Assembly (NCBI GenBank): GCA_036269075.1
Contig: DATASX010000117.1
Span: forward strand, 62,001 to 126,000
Direction of reading: 5' to 3'
Source of the DNA: Sporichthyaceae bacterium
GTDB taxonomy: Bacteria; Actinomycetota; Actinomycetes; Sporichthyales; Sporichthyaceae
Length of the DNA stretch: 64,000 nt
This document shows positions 54,267 to 62,777 of this stretch, piece by piece. The notes under the pieces were generated by a model. That model did no database searches and was not told where the DNA came from. It was given only the letters and a program-made list of their open reading frames with translations. The stretch's first letter is position 1; each line of letters opens with the position of its first letter. A program made the translations under genes and the position numbers.

Positions 54267-55010
54267 TCACTTGCGCCGCAGGAACACGAACAGCACGGAA
54301 CGGTAACGGCCCGGGACGATCTGTGAGACGGCTCGGACGACGCGGCACGCAGCCGTTGAACCACCGAAATATGCCGGCTCGGAGTCGGCGAGGTAGGAGC
54401 AGTGCTCGAACTCGTCCTCCGGGAAATGGCGCTTCAGATCCGCCATCGTGTTGAGTCGGTAGCAGGTGGGAAACGTGTCCTTCGCCTGCCTGTCCGGCTG
54501 AACTCGGGCCAGCACCCGGCCGTGCAGCCCGTTGGGCACGACCTGGGTTGGTATCCCGATGTAGCCGAACCGATTTGGTGTCCGGGCACACAACCAAGCT
54601 CCCGGCCGCAGGACGCGCGAGATCTCGCGGGCTACCTGGGCGGGATCGCTTATGTGCTCGAAAGTGAAGTCCGAGACCATAAGATCGACCGACTTGTCGG
54701 CCAACGGGAAGGAGCCGCCGACCTTGATGGGGTGTGCATCGTCCAAGGCCGGGTTGTCCAGGACGGCCTCGTCGACGTCCAACCCGATGACCCGCGCCAC
54801 CTTGCCCCGCAGTCGGCGCAGGTCGCGGCGATAGCTGACGGGATCCTCCAGGAATGCTCCCCGCCCGGCGCCCAGATCTACCACGACGGAGTCCGGGGAC
54901 AGTAGGGCATTGACCCGCGAGTAGAACGCGACCGTGCTGTCGACGTGCGAGAACCCGCCGGCGGCAGATTCCGGATACAGGAGTTTCTGCGCGCCGGTTC
55001 GGTCAGCCAT
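54267..55010 (-). CDS. Class I SAM-dependent methyltransferase of polysaccharide cluster
   Basis: This 247-residue protein has a Rossmann methyltransferase fold: motif I VVVDLGAGRGAFLEDP, then the acidic IGLDVDEAVLDNPA and the later SVDLMVSDFTFEHI with REISRVLRPGAWL. It probably modifies a sugar or lipid carrier in the cluster; its target is unknown. The chain starts at ATG 55010 (MADRTGAQKLLYPES). It is the second gene of the minus-strand run, after the acyltransferase with a 238-nt gap that carries a terminator-like repeat, so it is likely to have its own promoter. Confidence 0.82.
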   Translation of the reverse strand: MADRTGAQKLLYPESAAGGFSHVDSTVAFYSRVNALLSPDSVVVDLGAGRGAFLEDPVSYRRDLRRLRGKVARVIGLDVDEAVLDNPALDDAHPIKVGGSFPLADKSVDLMVSDFTFEHISDPAQVAREISRVLRPGAWLCARTPNRFGYIGIPTQVVPNGLHGRVLARVQPDRQAKDTFPTCYRLNTMADLKRHFPEDEFEHCSYLADSEPAYFGGSTAACRVVRAVSQIVPGRYRSVLFVFLRRK

Positions 55011-55115
55011 GAACAGGATCGTAAAGGCGCCTTCGTCCCGAACTGAATCTAATAGTCCGGACGGGTTTCGGTCGCCCGAGCCCTCGGCCGGCAGCGGAAT
55101 GGGGTGGTCGATTCA

Positions 55116-55187
55116 GCCCGGAACGCAGGAGCGCCCGATCCTCCGCAGTGGATCGGGCACCCTCGTGGGTCGCCGAGAGTTCCTCGC
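55116..55187 (-). repeat. Terminator-like repeat, copy 1
   Basis: The hairpin GCCCGATCC (55133-55141) and GGATCGGGC (55150-55158) is flanked on the right by sequence matching GGGTCGCCGAG and GTTCCTC of the copy at 60813-60880. It lies downstream of the minus-strand acyltransferase gene. Confidence 0.65.
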
Positions 55188-55248
55188 CCCTGCAGCCGCG
55201 GGCGCGAGCGCGAGCGCGGATCGACACCAACCGTGGCCGGGTCGCCGC

Positions 55249-57477
55249 TTACTTGTGCGCTGCGGATGACTGCGACCGCAATTCCTGCTGCAGGTACGGC
55301 TCCAATGCCGGGGCCATCGTCCGGGCGAAGGTGGCCGTCAGGTGCAGGCCGTCCCGGTAGACCAGTACGCCGCCGATGACTGCCGGGCACTGCGACTCGC
55401 AGAACCAGTCCGTCAGGTCGACCATGTCCATCCCGGGGCCGCCGAGCGCGGTCGCGGCGTCGGCCAACGGGTCGGGCCGCACCCATTGCGAACGCGGTCC
55501 CGCGCAGGCCGAGTAGTCGTATCCGTGCTGGGCCACGCAGTTGGCAGGCGAGGAAGTCGTGTGTGCGGGCAGCGGGGTGGCCCGCAGCACGAGGACCTTC
55601 GAGCCCGCGGCTCGCCAGGACGTCAACTCGGCCGCGAACCCGCGGGCCCAGGCGACGTGGGCGGCCGAGGTGCGACTCGTCTGCTCGCTGAGGTCCGAGG
55701 TTACGACCACGGCGAAGTGGCCGGCTGTGGTCGCGGTCATCACCTTGCGTCCCCAGGCCAGACACGCGGCGTCCGTGGCGGGGTCCCGCAGCAGGAACTG
55801 ACGGGTGGTCACCGGGCAGTCGGTGGACAGGAACTCGGAGATCCGCCAGTGGTTGCGGTCGGCCAGTTGGCGCAGGGCGGGCATCCACTGCGCGGCCAGC
55901 GAGTTACCGACCAGCGCGATGTTCACCTTGGCGTCGGCTGGGCCGTAGGTGCAGCGCGGCAACGCCACGAACGGTTCGGCGACCAGACAGTTGCTCTTCT
56001 CCGCCACCGGAAGATCCGCGGTGGCGATCAGCGGATTCGGCACGATCTGGTTGGTCGCGCTCGGGCAGCGCCGGGCCGCCAGGCGCGAGCCCGCGCCCAG
56101 GCATCCGTGGTCGGCGGCCAGCGCGGCGTGCAGCTGAGTCCAGGCCGGAGCCTCGGCCTGCCCGGCGGCCGCCAACTGCGCGCCGGAGCCGCCCACCAGC
56201 ACGACGATCCCGGCCAGCGCGGCGACGAACGTACGCCACGGTTTGGTACCGGGCCGGGCCGGCCGGAACCGGTCCTCGACGAACCGCTTGCTCAGCCCGC
56301 CGAGCAGCAGGCTCAGGACGAGCACCCCGAGCTTCTCCAGGATGGACAACTGATGCCCCATCAGCTGCGGTCCGAACACGATCAGCGGCCAGTGCCACAG
56401 ATAGATCGAGTACGAAGCACCGCCCAGCCACTGCAACGGCGGGGCAGCCAGCAGCAGGCCCGGGATGCTCTCGTCGGGCACCCGAGCGGCGAGGAACACC
56501 ACGGTACCGAGCACCGGACCGGCGGCCATCCAGCCGGGCCACGGCGTCGCCGTGGAGAACGCGAGCACGGAACAGGCGATCGCGCCCAGGCCCGCTGCAG
56601 CGCAGATCATCCGCAACCGGTCGTCCGGCTCCTCGCCGGAACTGCGGGGCAGCATCGGGCCCACCGCCGCGAGCAGTGCGCCCACGCCGAGTTCCCAGAT
56701 TCGCGACGGGGTCGCGTAGAACGCCGCAGCGGGCGACGTCGCGGTGATGCTGACCGACCACGCGAACGAACCGAGGACGAGCAGCGTCAGCAGCACACCG
56801 GCGACCGCCCGGTCGTCGCGACGAATCCGCCGCGCCACCCAGAAGCAGGCGAGCAGCAGGATCGGCCAGCACAGGTAGAACTGCTCGCCGACCGACAACG
56901 ACCAGAACTGCTGGACCGAACCCAACCCGTCGTTGATGTCGATGCGCGGCAACGACCGCCCGGCCAACGCCCAGTTCTGCACTCCCACGGCGGCAGCCAG
57001 CACACCGGTGGCACCGTGCTTCCACTCTCCGGGCGGGCCGACCGAGGCGGACAACGCGAGCGTCGCCGCGAGCACGAGCGTCGCGGCAGGCAGCAAACGA
57101 CGGATTCGCCCGCCCCAGAACGCAGCAAGTTCCACCAACCGGGACGGGCGGATCTCCAGCAACTGAGCGGTGATCAGAAAACCGGAGATCACGAAGAACA
57201 CGTCCACGCCAACGAAACCGCCGCGTACCGAGTTCGGCCAGAGGTCGTACAGCATCACCAGGCAGACGGCGAGCGCGCGCAAGGCCTGGATGTCCGTGCG
57301 CCGCTGGGGTCGCTCGACCCGGACCGGCGCGACGCGTTGCGGCGGGATCACCGTTTCGGCCGCGAGGAACGCAGCGTCTCGAACCGGCGCGAGGATCGGG
57401 GATTCGGCGCAACCGAAGTCCGCCGCAGCGGTGGGCTCCTGCTCGGCAGGGCGGTTTTCCGGGTCGCGGTCCAACAT
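55249..57477 (-). CDS. OafA/YrhL-type acyltransferase with SGNH domain
   Basis: This 742-residue membrane protein has an acyltransferase-3 domain of about ten helices (about residues 60-400). It begins with RTDIQALRALAVCLVMLYDL and includes GVDVFFVISGFLITAQLL and YSIYLWHWPLIVFG. The C-terminal outside part is an SGNH domain: NIALVGNSLAAQWMPAL (block I) and DGLHLTATFARTM (block V, DxxH). Such fused proteins acetylate surface glycans: the membrane part moves the acyl group across and the SGNH part attaches it. GGAAGG precedes ATG 57477. It is the first gene of the minus-strand polysaccharide run. It could act on wall polymers instead. Confidence 0.9.
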   Translation of the reverse strand: MLDRDPENRPAEQEPTAAADFGCAESPILAPVRDAAFLAAETVIPPQRVAPVRVERPQRRTDIQALRALAVCLVMLYDLWPNSVRGGFVGVDVFFVISGFLITAQLLEIRPSRLVELAAFWGGRIRRLLPAATLVLAATLALSASVGPPGEWKHGATGVLAAAVGVQNWALAGRSLPRIDINDGLGSVQQFWSLSVGEQFYLCWPILLLACFWVARRIRRDDRAVAGVLLTLLVLGSFAWSVSITATSPAAAFYATPSRIWELGVGALLAAVGPMLPRSSGEEPDDRLRMICAAAGLGAIACSVLAFSTATPWPGWMAAGPVLGTVVFLAARVPDESIPGLLLAAPPLQWLGGASYSIYLWHWPLIVFGPQLMGHQLSILEKLGVLVLSLLLGGLSKRFVEDRFRPARPGTKPWRTFVAALAGIVVLVGGSGAQLAAAGQAEAPAWTQLHAALAADHGCLGAGSRLAARRCPSATNQIVPNPLIATADLPVAEKSNCLVAEPFVALPRCTYGPADAKVNIALVGNSLAAQWMPALRQLADRNHWRISEFLSTDCPVTTRQFLLRDPATDAACLAWGRKVMTATTAGHFAVVVTSDLSEQTSRTSAAHVAWARGFAAELTSWRAAGSKVLVLRATPLPAHTTSSPANCVAQHGYDYSACAGPRSQWVRPDPLADAATALGGPGMDMVDLTDWFCESQCPAVIGGVLVYRDGLHLTATFARTMAPALEPYLQQELRSQSSAAHK

Positions 57478-57480
57478 TGG

Positions 57481-57917
57481 TGTCCTTCCACGAACGCCCC
57501 GACGGAGCCGACGTCCCCGGGCACGTGGGATTCAGCGCGACCATCTTGATCTCGCCTCGATCGCGGCCTCTACCGGATGGGCCGAATGGGGCAATCCACT
57601 CGGAAGCCCCCCAAGAGGGCACCAATTCGCCTCCGCCGGAGGCGTTCTCATAAGCGAGGCGTCATCTGGAGGGCCCGAGGCCGCCGAAATCTGACGCCCC
57701 GCGTATGAGAGTGCCCGTCCCGCGTATGAGAGTGCCCATCCCGATCATCGATGAGCGGAGCGTGCAGTGCAAAACCGCGCTGGTGCACGTCTTCGCCCAT
57801 TTTGGTGGGGCCAGAATTCGGCCGCTCACCTCAGCGAGGTCAATGATTGCGCCAACACTCCCCGCCGGCTCGTCGCGTTGTGTTGCCATGAGCGGAGCCG
57901 GTTGGAGGGGGATTCCA
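57481..57917. other. Intergenic region upstream of second Hsp70-like gene
   Basis: About 437 bp between divergent genes. It contains repeat module copy 3 and, just left of it, CTCATAAGCGAGGCGTCA (57647-57664), which is nearly the reverse complement of the start of the module, so a hairpin of about 80 nt can form. The remaining part before ATG 57918 holds the likely promoter and GGAGGGGG. I see no gene. Confidence 0.5.
57690..57758 (+). repeat. Intergenic repeat module, copy 3
   Basis: TCTGACGCCCC is followed by two 21-nt units starting GCGTATGAGAGTGC, then GATCATCGATGAG. This matches the reverse complement of copy 1 (12143-12213) closely, including the leading TCTGACGCC. Confidence 0.75.
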
Positions 57918-60695
57918 ATGGGGTATCGGCTGGGGATCGACCTTGGCGCGACCGTCGTTGTGGCGGCGGTTGCAGACGACACGGGAGCCGTACGCGCGGT
58001 TCCGCTGGGTCGGGAGGCTGCCGTTCCGGCGGCCGTGCTCGTCGACACGAACGGGGCGATCCGCTGCGGCGACGAGGCGGCCGCCGCGGCAGCCAAGCTG
58101 CCGGACCGCATGGTGCGCCGCTTCGTCCCGCGCATCGGCGACGAGATCCCGATGACGGTCGGGCCGGCCAACGGTCGGCACACGATGCTGCTCCCGCAGG
58201 ACATCACCGCCGCGGTGGTCGCCTGGGTGATCGCCAAGTCCGCGGCCAACGAGCGTGCAATGCCGGACGCGGTCACCCTGGTGCACCCGGCCGGCTGGGG
58301 CGCCCACAAGCTGGAGCTCATGCAGCGCGCCCTGTCCGGGCGCGGGCTGGCGCACGTCCGGCTGGTCAGCGGCGCGGTGGCAGCCGGCCAGGCCTGGATC
58401 CGGGTCACCGGCGCCGGGCCCGGCGCCGCCTTCGCTGTGTTCGACCTCGGCGGCGAGTCGGTCGTGGCCTCGGCGCTGCGCGTCGGCGACGACGGGGCGG
58501 CCTGGCCACTCGGCGCCCCCTCGGGACGGCACGACCTCGGCGGCGTCGACTTCGACGACGCCGTCCTGCGCCACGTCCTGGGCGGCCTCGAGCCGACCGC
58601 GACGCAGTCTCTCGCCGAGGTCCGGGCGGACTCCCCCGTCCTGGAGCAGCTCCGCCTCGCCTGCCGGCAGGCCAAGGAAACGCTGTCGTCGGCCACCGAT
58701 GCGACCATCGAGGTCACGCTCGACGGTCGGCGGATCACCACGCGGATCACCCGGGCCGAGTTCGAGTCTGCCGTCGCGGACGTCGCGCAGCGGTCGATCG
58801 ACCTGCTGCTGGACGCCGTCGGCAGCGCCGGCCTGCGGGTCGGCGACCTGGCCGGTGTGCTGCTGTGCGGCGGCACGAGCGCGGTCCCGTTCATCGCCCA
58901 GCAGCTGACCACGCGGCTGGGCCCGACGGCCCGGCTGATGCGCGAGATCCACCCTGCTTTCACCGCCGCGGCCGGTGCCGCGCTGCTCGCCGGCGCGGCT
59001 CCGGCCGCACCCCAGCCGGCACCCGCGGGGAAGAAGCGCCCGCAGCTCGAGGTGCCGACGGTGGTCGGACGCAAGCCGGCTGTCATCGAGGCCACGGCGG
59101 CCGAGCCGACCGACGGCGCCGATCGCTGGGGAAGCATCCGAATCGCCCCGATGCGCAAGGGCGGCGAGCCGATCGTCCCCGCCGCGGCCAAGGCCACCGG
59201 CAAGCAGCACGCCCAGGCGCAGCACGCAGCTATCGCACACCAGCGTGCGGCGGCGCAGGCCGAGCAGGAGCTCGCGGTCGCGCAGGCCGCCGAGGCAGCT
59301 CGCGAGGCCATGGCCGCCCGGGCGACGGAAGCGGCCCACACGGCCGAGGACGTGGCGGCCGCGCAGCGCACCGCAGAGGCCGACGCCGCGGAGCGGGCGC
59401 GGCTGGAGGCCGAGCGCGCCGTGGCCGAGCGGGTCGCGGAGCGGGCAGAAATTGAGCACGCCCGGCTCGCGGCCGAGATCGCCCGGCTGACTGAGGAGAA
59501 CGCCCGACTCGTCGCGGAGAACGCTGCCGCCGAGCAGGCAGCCGCCGAGCAGATCGCGGCGGCGGAGAAGGCCGCCACCCAGAAGGCCTTGGCCGCGGCC
59601 AAGGCGGCGGTGCGGCGGGCAGCCACGGAGCGGGCCCGGCTGGCCGAGGAGAACACGCGCCAGGCGCAGGAGCATGCCATCGCGGAGCGTGCGGCTGCCG
59701 AACGTGCGGCCACCGAGCAGGCCAACGCGAAACGCGCCGCGGCCCTGCAGACCGCTGCCGAGAAGGCGGCCACGGAACGCGCGGCCGCGCAGCAGGCAGC
59801 CGCCACGCAGGCCGCGGCCGAACGGGCTGCCGCGGAGGAGCAGCGAGCCGCCGCGGCTCGCGCCGAGCGGGAGCGCATCGCTCGCGAGCGGATCGCCCGC
59901 GAGCACGCCGAGCGCGAGCAGGCGGCGCGTAGCCGCCCGGAGGCGCCGACCACGCCCATCCCGGCTGCGCGTCGGCCCGAGGCCGACGTCGAGTTCCCGC
60001 CGGTGTACGAGGAGCCCCCGGTCGTCAGCTCGATCCCGGATCTGCCCGGTCCGGAGGCCCGCCCGAACCGGCGCCGGTCGCACGCGGGCGCAGTGGTGGC
60101 CGGGGCGGTCTCCGCGCGCAGCGTCGTCGCGCCGCGCGAGCTGGGCAGCCTCGAGGACCTGCTCGCCGCTCCGACCCCGCACCGACTGCCCGCGGCGGCG
60201 TCGAGCGTCGAGGCCCCCGCCGACCAGGACGAGAGCGCGATGGAGACGACCCTCGAGATCGTCGCCGGGACGCAGGTCGAGGAACTTTACGAGTACACCG
60301 AGGGCGAGTTCTGGATCGACGAGGACGGCCAGATCGTCGACGCCGAGGGCAACGTCTACGAGTGGGCCGACGCGGAGACCGAGTCGGAGCCGCAGGATGC
60401 GTGGCGGCGCGGGCTGGGCGTCGTCAAGCCGCGCCGGGTGCTTGCGCTGATGGCCATCACCGCCGCGCTGGTGGTCGGGTCGGGCGCCTGGCGGGCCGTC
60501 GACCCCGGCCTGCTCGGTGGCGGCAGCGACTCGTCAGGCTCACCCTCGGTCACGCAGTCGACGCCGGCCAACAACACGCCGACCACCTCGACCGCGACCA
60601 AGTCCACGAGCTCGACCAAGGCAAAGAAGCCGACCCGGACCGCCCGCGGCTCGGCGCCCACGCAGGCCAACGTGTTGACCGACCTGACCCCCTGA
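57918..60695 (+). CDS. Degenerate Hsp70-like protein with long coiled coil and C-terminal transmembrane helix
   Basis: This 925-residue protein has an Hsp70-like nucleotide-binding domain (about 1-355) whose motifs are worn: phosphate-1 GIDLGATVVVAAV, phosphate-2 AVFDLGGESVVASALR (Gly-Gly-Gly-Thr-x-Asp lost) and adenosine LLCGGTSAVPFIA. The EPxAA segment is SGAVAAG. ATP hydrolysis may be weak or absent. Residues about 430-675 form an Ala/Glu/Arg-rich coiled coil. An acidic region and one transmembrane helix near 840-860 (VLALMAITAALVVGSGAW) follow, with a Ser/Thr-rich outside tail. ATG 57918 has GGAGGGGG upstream. It is related in layout to the Hsp70-like protein at 33586. Confidence 0.85.
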   Translation: MGYRLGIDLGATVVVAAVADDTGAVRAVPLGREAAVPAAVLVDTNGAIRCGDEAAAAAAKLPDRMVRRFVPRIGDEIPMTVGPANGRHTMLLPQDITAAVVAWVIAKSAANERAMPDAVTLVHPAGWGAHKLELMQRALSGRGLAHVRLVSGAVAAGQAWIRVTGAGPGAAFAVFDLGGESVVASALRVGDDGAAWPLGAPSGRHDLGGVDFDDAVLRHVLGGLEPTATQSLAEVRADSPVLEQLRLACRQAKETLSSATDATIEVTLDGRRITTRITRAEFESAVADVAQRSIDLLLDAVGSAGLRVGDLAGVLLCGGTSAVPFIAQQLTTRLGPTARLMREIHPAFTAAAGAALLAGAAPAAPQPAPAGKKRPQLEVPTVVGRKPAVIEATAAEPTDGADRWGSIRIAPMRKGGEPIVPAAAKATGKQHAQAQHAAIAHQRAAAQAEQELAVAQAAEAAREAMAARATEAAHTAEDVAAAQRTAEADAAERARLEAERAVAERVAERAEIEHARLAAEIARLTEENARLVAENAAAEQAAAEQIAAAEKAATQKALAAAKAAVRRAATERARLAEENTRQAQEHAIAERAAAERAATEQANAKRAAALQTAAEKAATERAAAQQAAATQAAAERAAAEEQRAAAARAERERIARERIAREHAEREQAARSRPEAPTTPIPAARRPEADVEFPPVYEEPPVVSSIPDLPGPEARPNRRRSHAGAVVAGAVSARSVVAPRELGSLEDLLAAPTPHRLPAAASSVEAPADQDESAMETTLEIVAGTQVEELYEYTEGEFWIDEDGQIVDAEGNVYEWADAETESEPQDAWRRGLGVVKPRRVLALMAITAALVVGSGAWRAVDPGLLGGGSDSSGSPSVTQSTPANNTPTTSTATKSTSSTKAKKPTRTARGSAPTQANVLTDLTP

Positions 60696-60812
60696 GCCGC
60701 CGGGGGTCCCCGGGTCGTCCGTGAGCGAGCTTGCGAGCGAACCAATGGCACAGTGCGCGCCACCTTCGGCCCGCACCGGCGAATCGAGGCGCGCCCGTGA
60801 GCGGCGGACGAC

Positions 60813-60880
60813 CCGAAACGCGAAGGTGCCCGATCCGCCGGCTGCGGATCGGGCACCTTCGCGGGTCGCCGAGTGTTCCT
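60813..60880 (-). repeat. Terminator-like repeat, copy 2
   Basis: CGAAGGTGCCCGATCCGC (60821-60838) and its perfect 18-bp complement (60844-60861) form a hairpin with loop CGGCT, followed by GGGTCGCCGAG and GTTCCTC shared with the copy at 55116-55187. It lies between the convergent Hsp70-like and DUF6779 genes and should terminate both. Confidence 0.75.
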
Positions 60881-61043
60881 CAGGCGCTTGCGACCAACGT
60901 CTGTTCGCGCAACAACCAGCGGTCAAGTGCGATCGTGTCGTCGTGCACGGCCAGATCGAGTTCAGGCGGTGGCGACCAACGTGTCATCGCGGCACGCCGA
61001 GAGGTCGAGTGCGATCGTGTCGTCGTGCATGGTCAGGTCGAGC
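60880..61043 (-). repeat. 82-bp tandem duplication of the DUF6779 gene end
   Basis: Units 60880-60961 and 60962-61043 are each 82 nt and match at about 66 positions (80%). The right unit encodes the last 26 codons and stop of the DUF6779 gene. The left unit encodes a diverged copy, LDLAVHDDTIALD...TLVASA plus stop, in a shifted frame after the real stop. Confidence 0.85.
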
Positions 61044-61618
61044 TCCCCGCGGGTGCCGAGGTTCGCGATCCAGGACGACACCCAGTCCGGCTCGTCCTCA
61101 CTGATCACCCCGGAGCTGAGGCTCTCCAGGACCGCCGCCGCGGCCTCGAACGCAGCCGCGGTGAGCAGGCGCTGGTCGTTGGCCTCCCGCTCGGCGACAG
61201 CGGCCCGGGCCCGTTCGGCAAGTGCCAGCCGGACGATCTCGTCGGCCTCGGCCTTCTCCGCCCGCAGCTGGACGACCTCGGAGCGCAGCGTGGCCGCCTC
61301 GGTGTTCAACCGCTGGAGTTGAGTCTCCAGCGACTTGATACCGGTGCTGAGGGTCTCCAACTGTGCGGCGAACAGGCTCTCGTCGCGTCGCCGGGTCGAT
61401 TCCGCCAGCGCCAGCTCCCGCGAGTCCTTCCGGCCGCGGTGGCCCGCGTAGCCCGCTATGGCCAGCGCGATGAGCCAGGACGCGATCACGGCCATCCGCA
61501 GCACCTGCATGCTGCCGGTCAACGCGGCGAGCGCAAGCCCGGCCGTAGCCAGAGTCGCGACGGTCACCGGAGGGACGGCCTTGACGAGAGTTGATTGGCG
61601 GTGTCGACCACGAGTCAT
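60962..61618 (-). CDS. DUF6779 membrane protein with coiled coil
   Basis: This 218-residue protein has two adjacent hydrophobic helices near the N-terminus (VTVATLATAGLALAALTG and MAVIASWLIALAIAGYAG). A cytoplasmic coiled coil follows (about residues 70-150, AQLETLSTGIKSLETQLQRL and similar), then a C-terminal acidic tail ending DDTIALDLSACRDDTLVATA. This family (Rv3604c in M. tuberculosis) follows DUF3180 and folK in actinobacteria; its function is unknown. I use ATG 61618, with TACGTT 6 nt upstream, not the TTG two codons earlier. The 3' end is duplicated downstream. Confidence 0.82.
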   Translation of the reverse strand: MTRGRHRQSTLVKAVPPVTVATLATAGLALAALTGSMQVLRMAVIASWLIALAIAGYAGHRGRKDSRELALAESTRRRDESLFAAQLETLSTGIKSLETQLQRLNTEAATLRSEVVQLRAEKAEADEIVRLALAERARAAVAEREANDQRLLTAAAFEAAAAVLESLSSGVISEDEPDWVSSWIANLGTRGELDLTMHDDTIALDLSACRDDTLVATA

Positions 61619-61624
61619 GGCCAA

Positions 61625-61630
61625 AACGTA
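61625..61630 (-). promoter_or_regulatory. Candidate -10 box for leaderless DUF6779 transcript
   Basis: TACGTT on the minus strand, 6 nt before ATG 61618. Confidence 0.4.
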
Positions 61631-61685
61631 ACTTCTGTGACTGGAGATTCTGGTGAGGCGCGCCGGGTGTCGCGAACGCTTCCGA

Positions 61686-62189
61686 TCAGCGTGCCCGATC
61701 CCGCGGCTGGGGCAGGCTCGAGTTGTCCGGACCGCCGTCGCCGGGCACGCGACAGATGCGCTCCAGGAACAACGCGCCGACCACCACAGCGAACCCGGAG
61801 GCCACCGCCAGCGCTGCCATCCCGACCAGGCTGCGGTGCCCGGACTGGTCCAGACCGGGCACCAGGAAGACGGCGTACCCGGCGTACAGGCCCATGACCC
61901 CGGAACCGACCGGCGAACTCGCCCGGGCCAGCACGGCGTACCGGGCGACCAGCAACGGATCCATCGCCTTGGCCCCGGGAGGCCGTTCCCGGGCGGCCCG
62001 CATCCGGGCCCGGGTCGTGAAGCCCAACGTGAACAGGGTCGCCGCGAACAGCGCCAACACCGACGGGGCGGAGGCCGGGACCTGCGGCAAGGCCCGACCG
62101 AGGCCGTCGATCAGCAGTGCCCCGCCCCAACCCAGCGAGGCGGAGACAGCCGCGATCGCTGCCAGCACCCATCCGCGAGTGGCGTTCAT
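61686..62189 (-). CDS. DUF3180 family integral membrane protein
   Basis: This 167-residue protein has four hydrophobic helices: WVLAAIAAVSASLGWGGALL, SVLALFAATLFTLGFTT, GSGVMGLYAGYAVFLV and SLVGMAALAVASGFAVVVGA. A cytoplasmic Arg-rich loop lies between helices two and three. This is the DUF3180 family (Rv3605c in M. tuberculosis), always found next to folK in actinobacteria but without a known role. It lies 21 nt downstream of folK on the minus strand, so it is in the folate operon. The C-terminal 20 residues are polar. The start at 62189 (MNATRGWVL) fits homologues. Confidence 0.87.
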   Translation of the reverse strand: MNATRGWVLAAIAAVSASLGWGGALLIDGLGRALPQVPASAPSVLALFAATLFTLGFTTRARMRAARERPPGAKAMDPLLVARYAVLARASSPVGSGVMGLYAGYAVFLVPGLDQSGHRSLVGMAALAVASGFAVVVGALFLERICRVPGDGGPDNSSLPQPRDRAR

Positions 62190-62210
62190 CCTTGGCTCAC
62201 CCGCAGATCG

Positions 62211-62777
62211 TCAGGCGGGAAGTTCCAGCACTAAGTCCGGCATCTTGCGGATCGTCCCGAGGTCGACGTCGAGCAGCAGGTCCGCGATCTTGCCGCGGGT
62301 CGGCAGTTGCGCGTCCGGCTCCATGTCGTGCCACGGCGCCAGCACGAACGCCCGCTCGTGGGCCCGCGGATGCGGAAGCGTGATCGCCGGGTCGTCCAGC
62401 ACCCGGTCGGCCAGCGCGATCACGTCCATGTCGAGGCGACGCGGGCCACTGCGGTCCTCGCCGACCCGGGCCCGGCCGAAAGCCTCCTCGACCGCGTGGC
62501 AGCGCTCCAGCAGCGTGGCGCCGGACATCTCGGTGTCGACGATCAGCACCGCGTTCAGGAACTTGGGCCCGTCCGCCTCGGTCTCGGGCAGGGTCTCGTA
62601 GACGGGCGAGACACTCAGGCCCCAGATCCCGGGGGCGTCGAGGATCGCGTCGATCGCGTTCTGCAGATTCGTGGCACGGTCGCCCGAGTTGCTGCCCAAC
62701 GACAGCACGGCGCGTCGGATGGGACGCAGCTGGCCGGTGAGAGTGTCGTCGACCTGGTACGCCGGGGTGTCGTTCAC
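62211..62777 (-). CDS. folK: 2-amino-4-hydroxy-6-hydroxymethyldihydropteridine pyrophosphokinase
   Basis: This 188-residue enzyme passes pyrophosphate from ATP to hydroxymethyldihydropterin in folate synthesis. The N-terminal motif RRAVLSLGSNSGDRATNLQ and the signature DRSGPRRLDMDVIAL (metal-binding Asp pair) are both present, as is LPHPRAHERAFVLAPW. The start is GTG 62777, overlapping the folB stop as GTGA, so it is translated with folB. The frame continuing upstream inside folB is not coding. The first 20 residues before the conserved start are unusual but common in actinobacteria. Confidence 0.95.
   Translation of the reverse strand: MNDTPAYQVDDTLTGQLRPIRRAVLSLGSNSGDRATNLQNAIDAILDAPGIWGLSVSPVYETLPETEADGPKFLNAVLIVDTEMSGATLLERCHAVEEAFGRARVGEDRSGPRRLDMDVIALADRVLDDPAITLPHPRAHERAFVLAPWHDMEPDAQLPTRGKIADLLLDVDLGTIRKMPDLVLELPA

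Noticed and set aside
57662-59959. 765-codon minus-strand Ser/Ala/Arg-rich frame
   Set aside because: It is an antisense shadow of the coiled-coil coding part of the second Hsp70-like gene.
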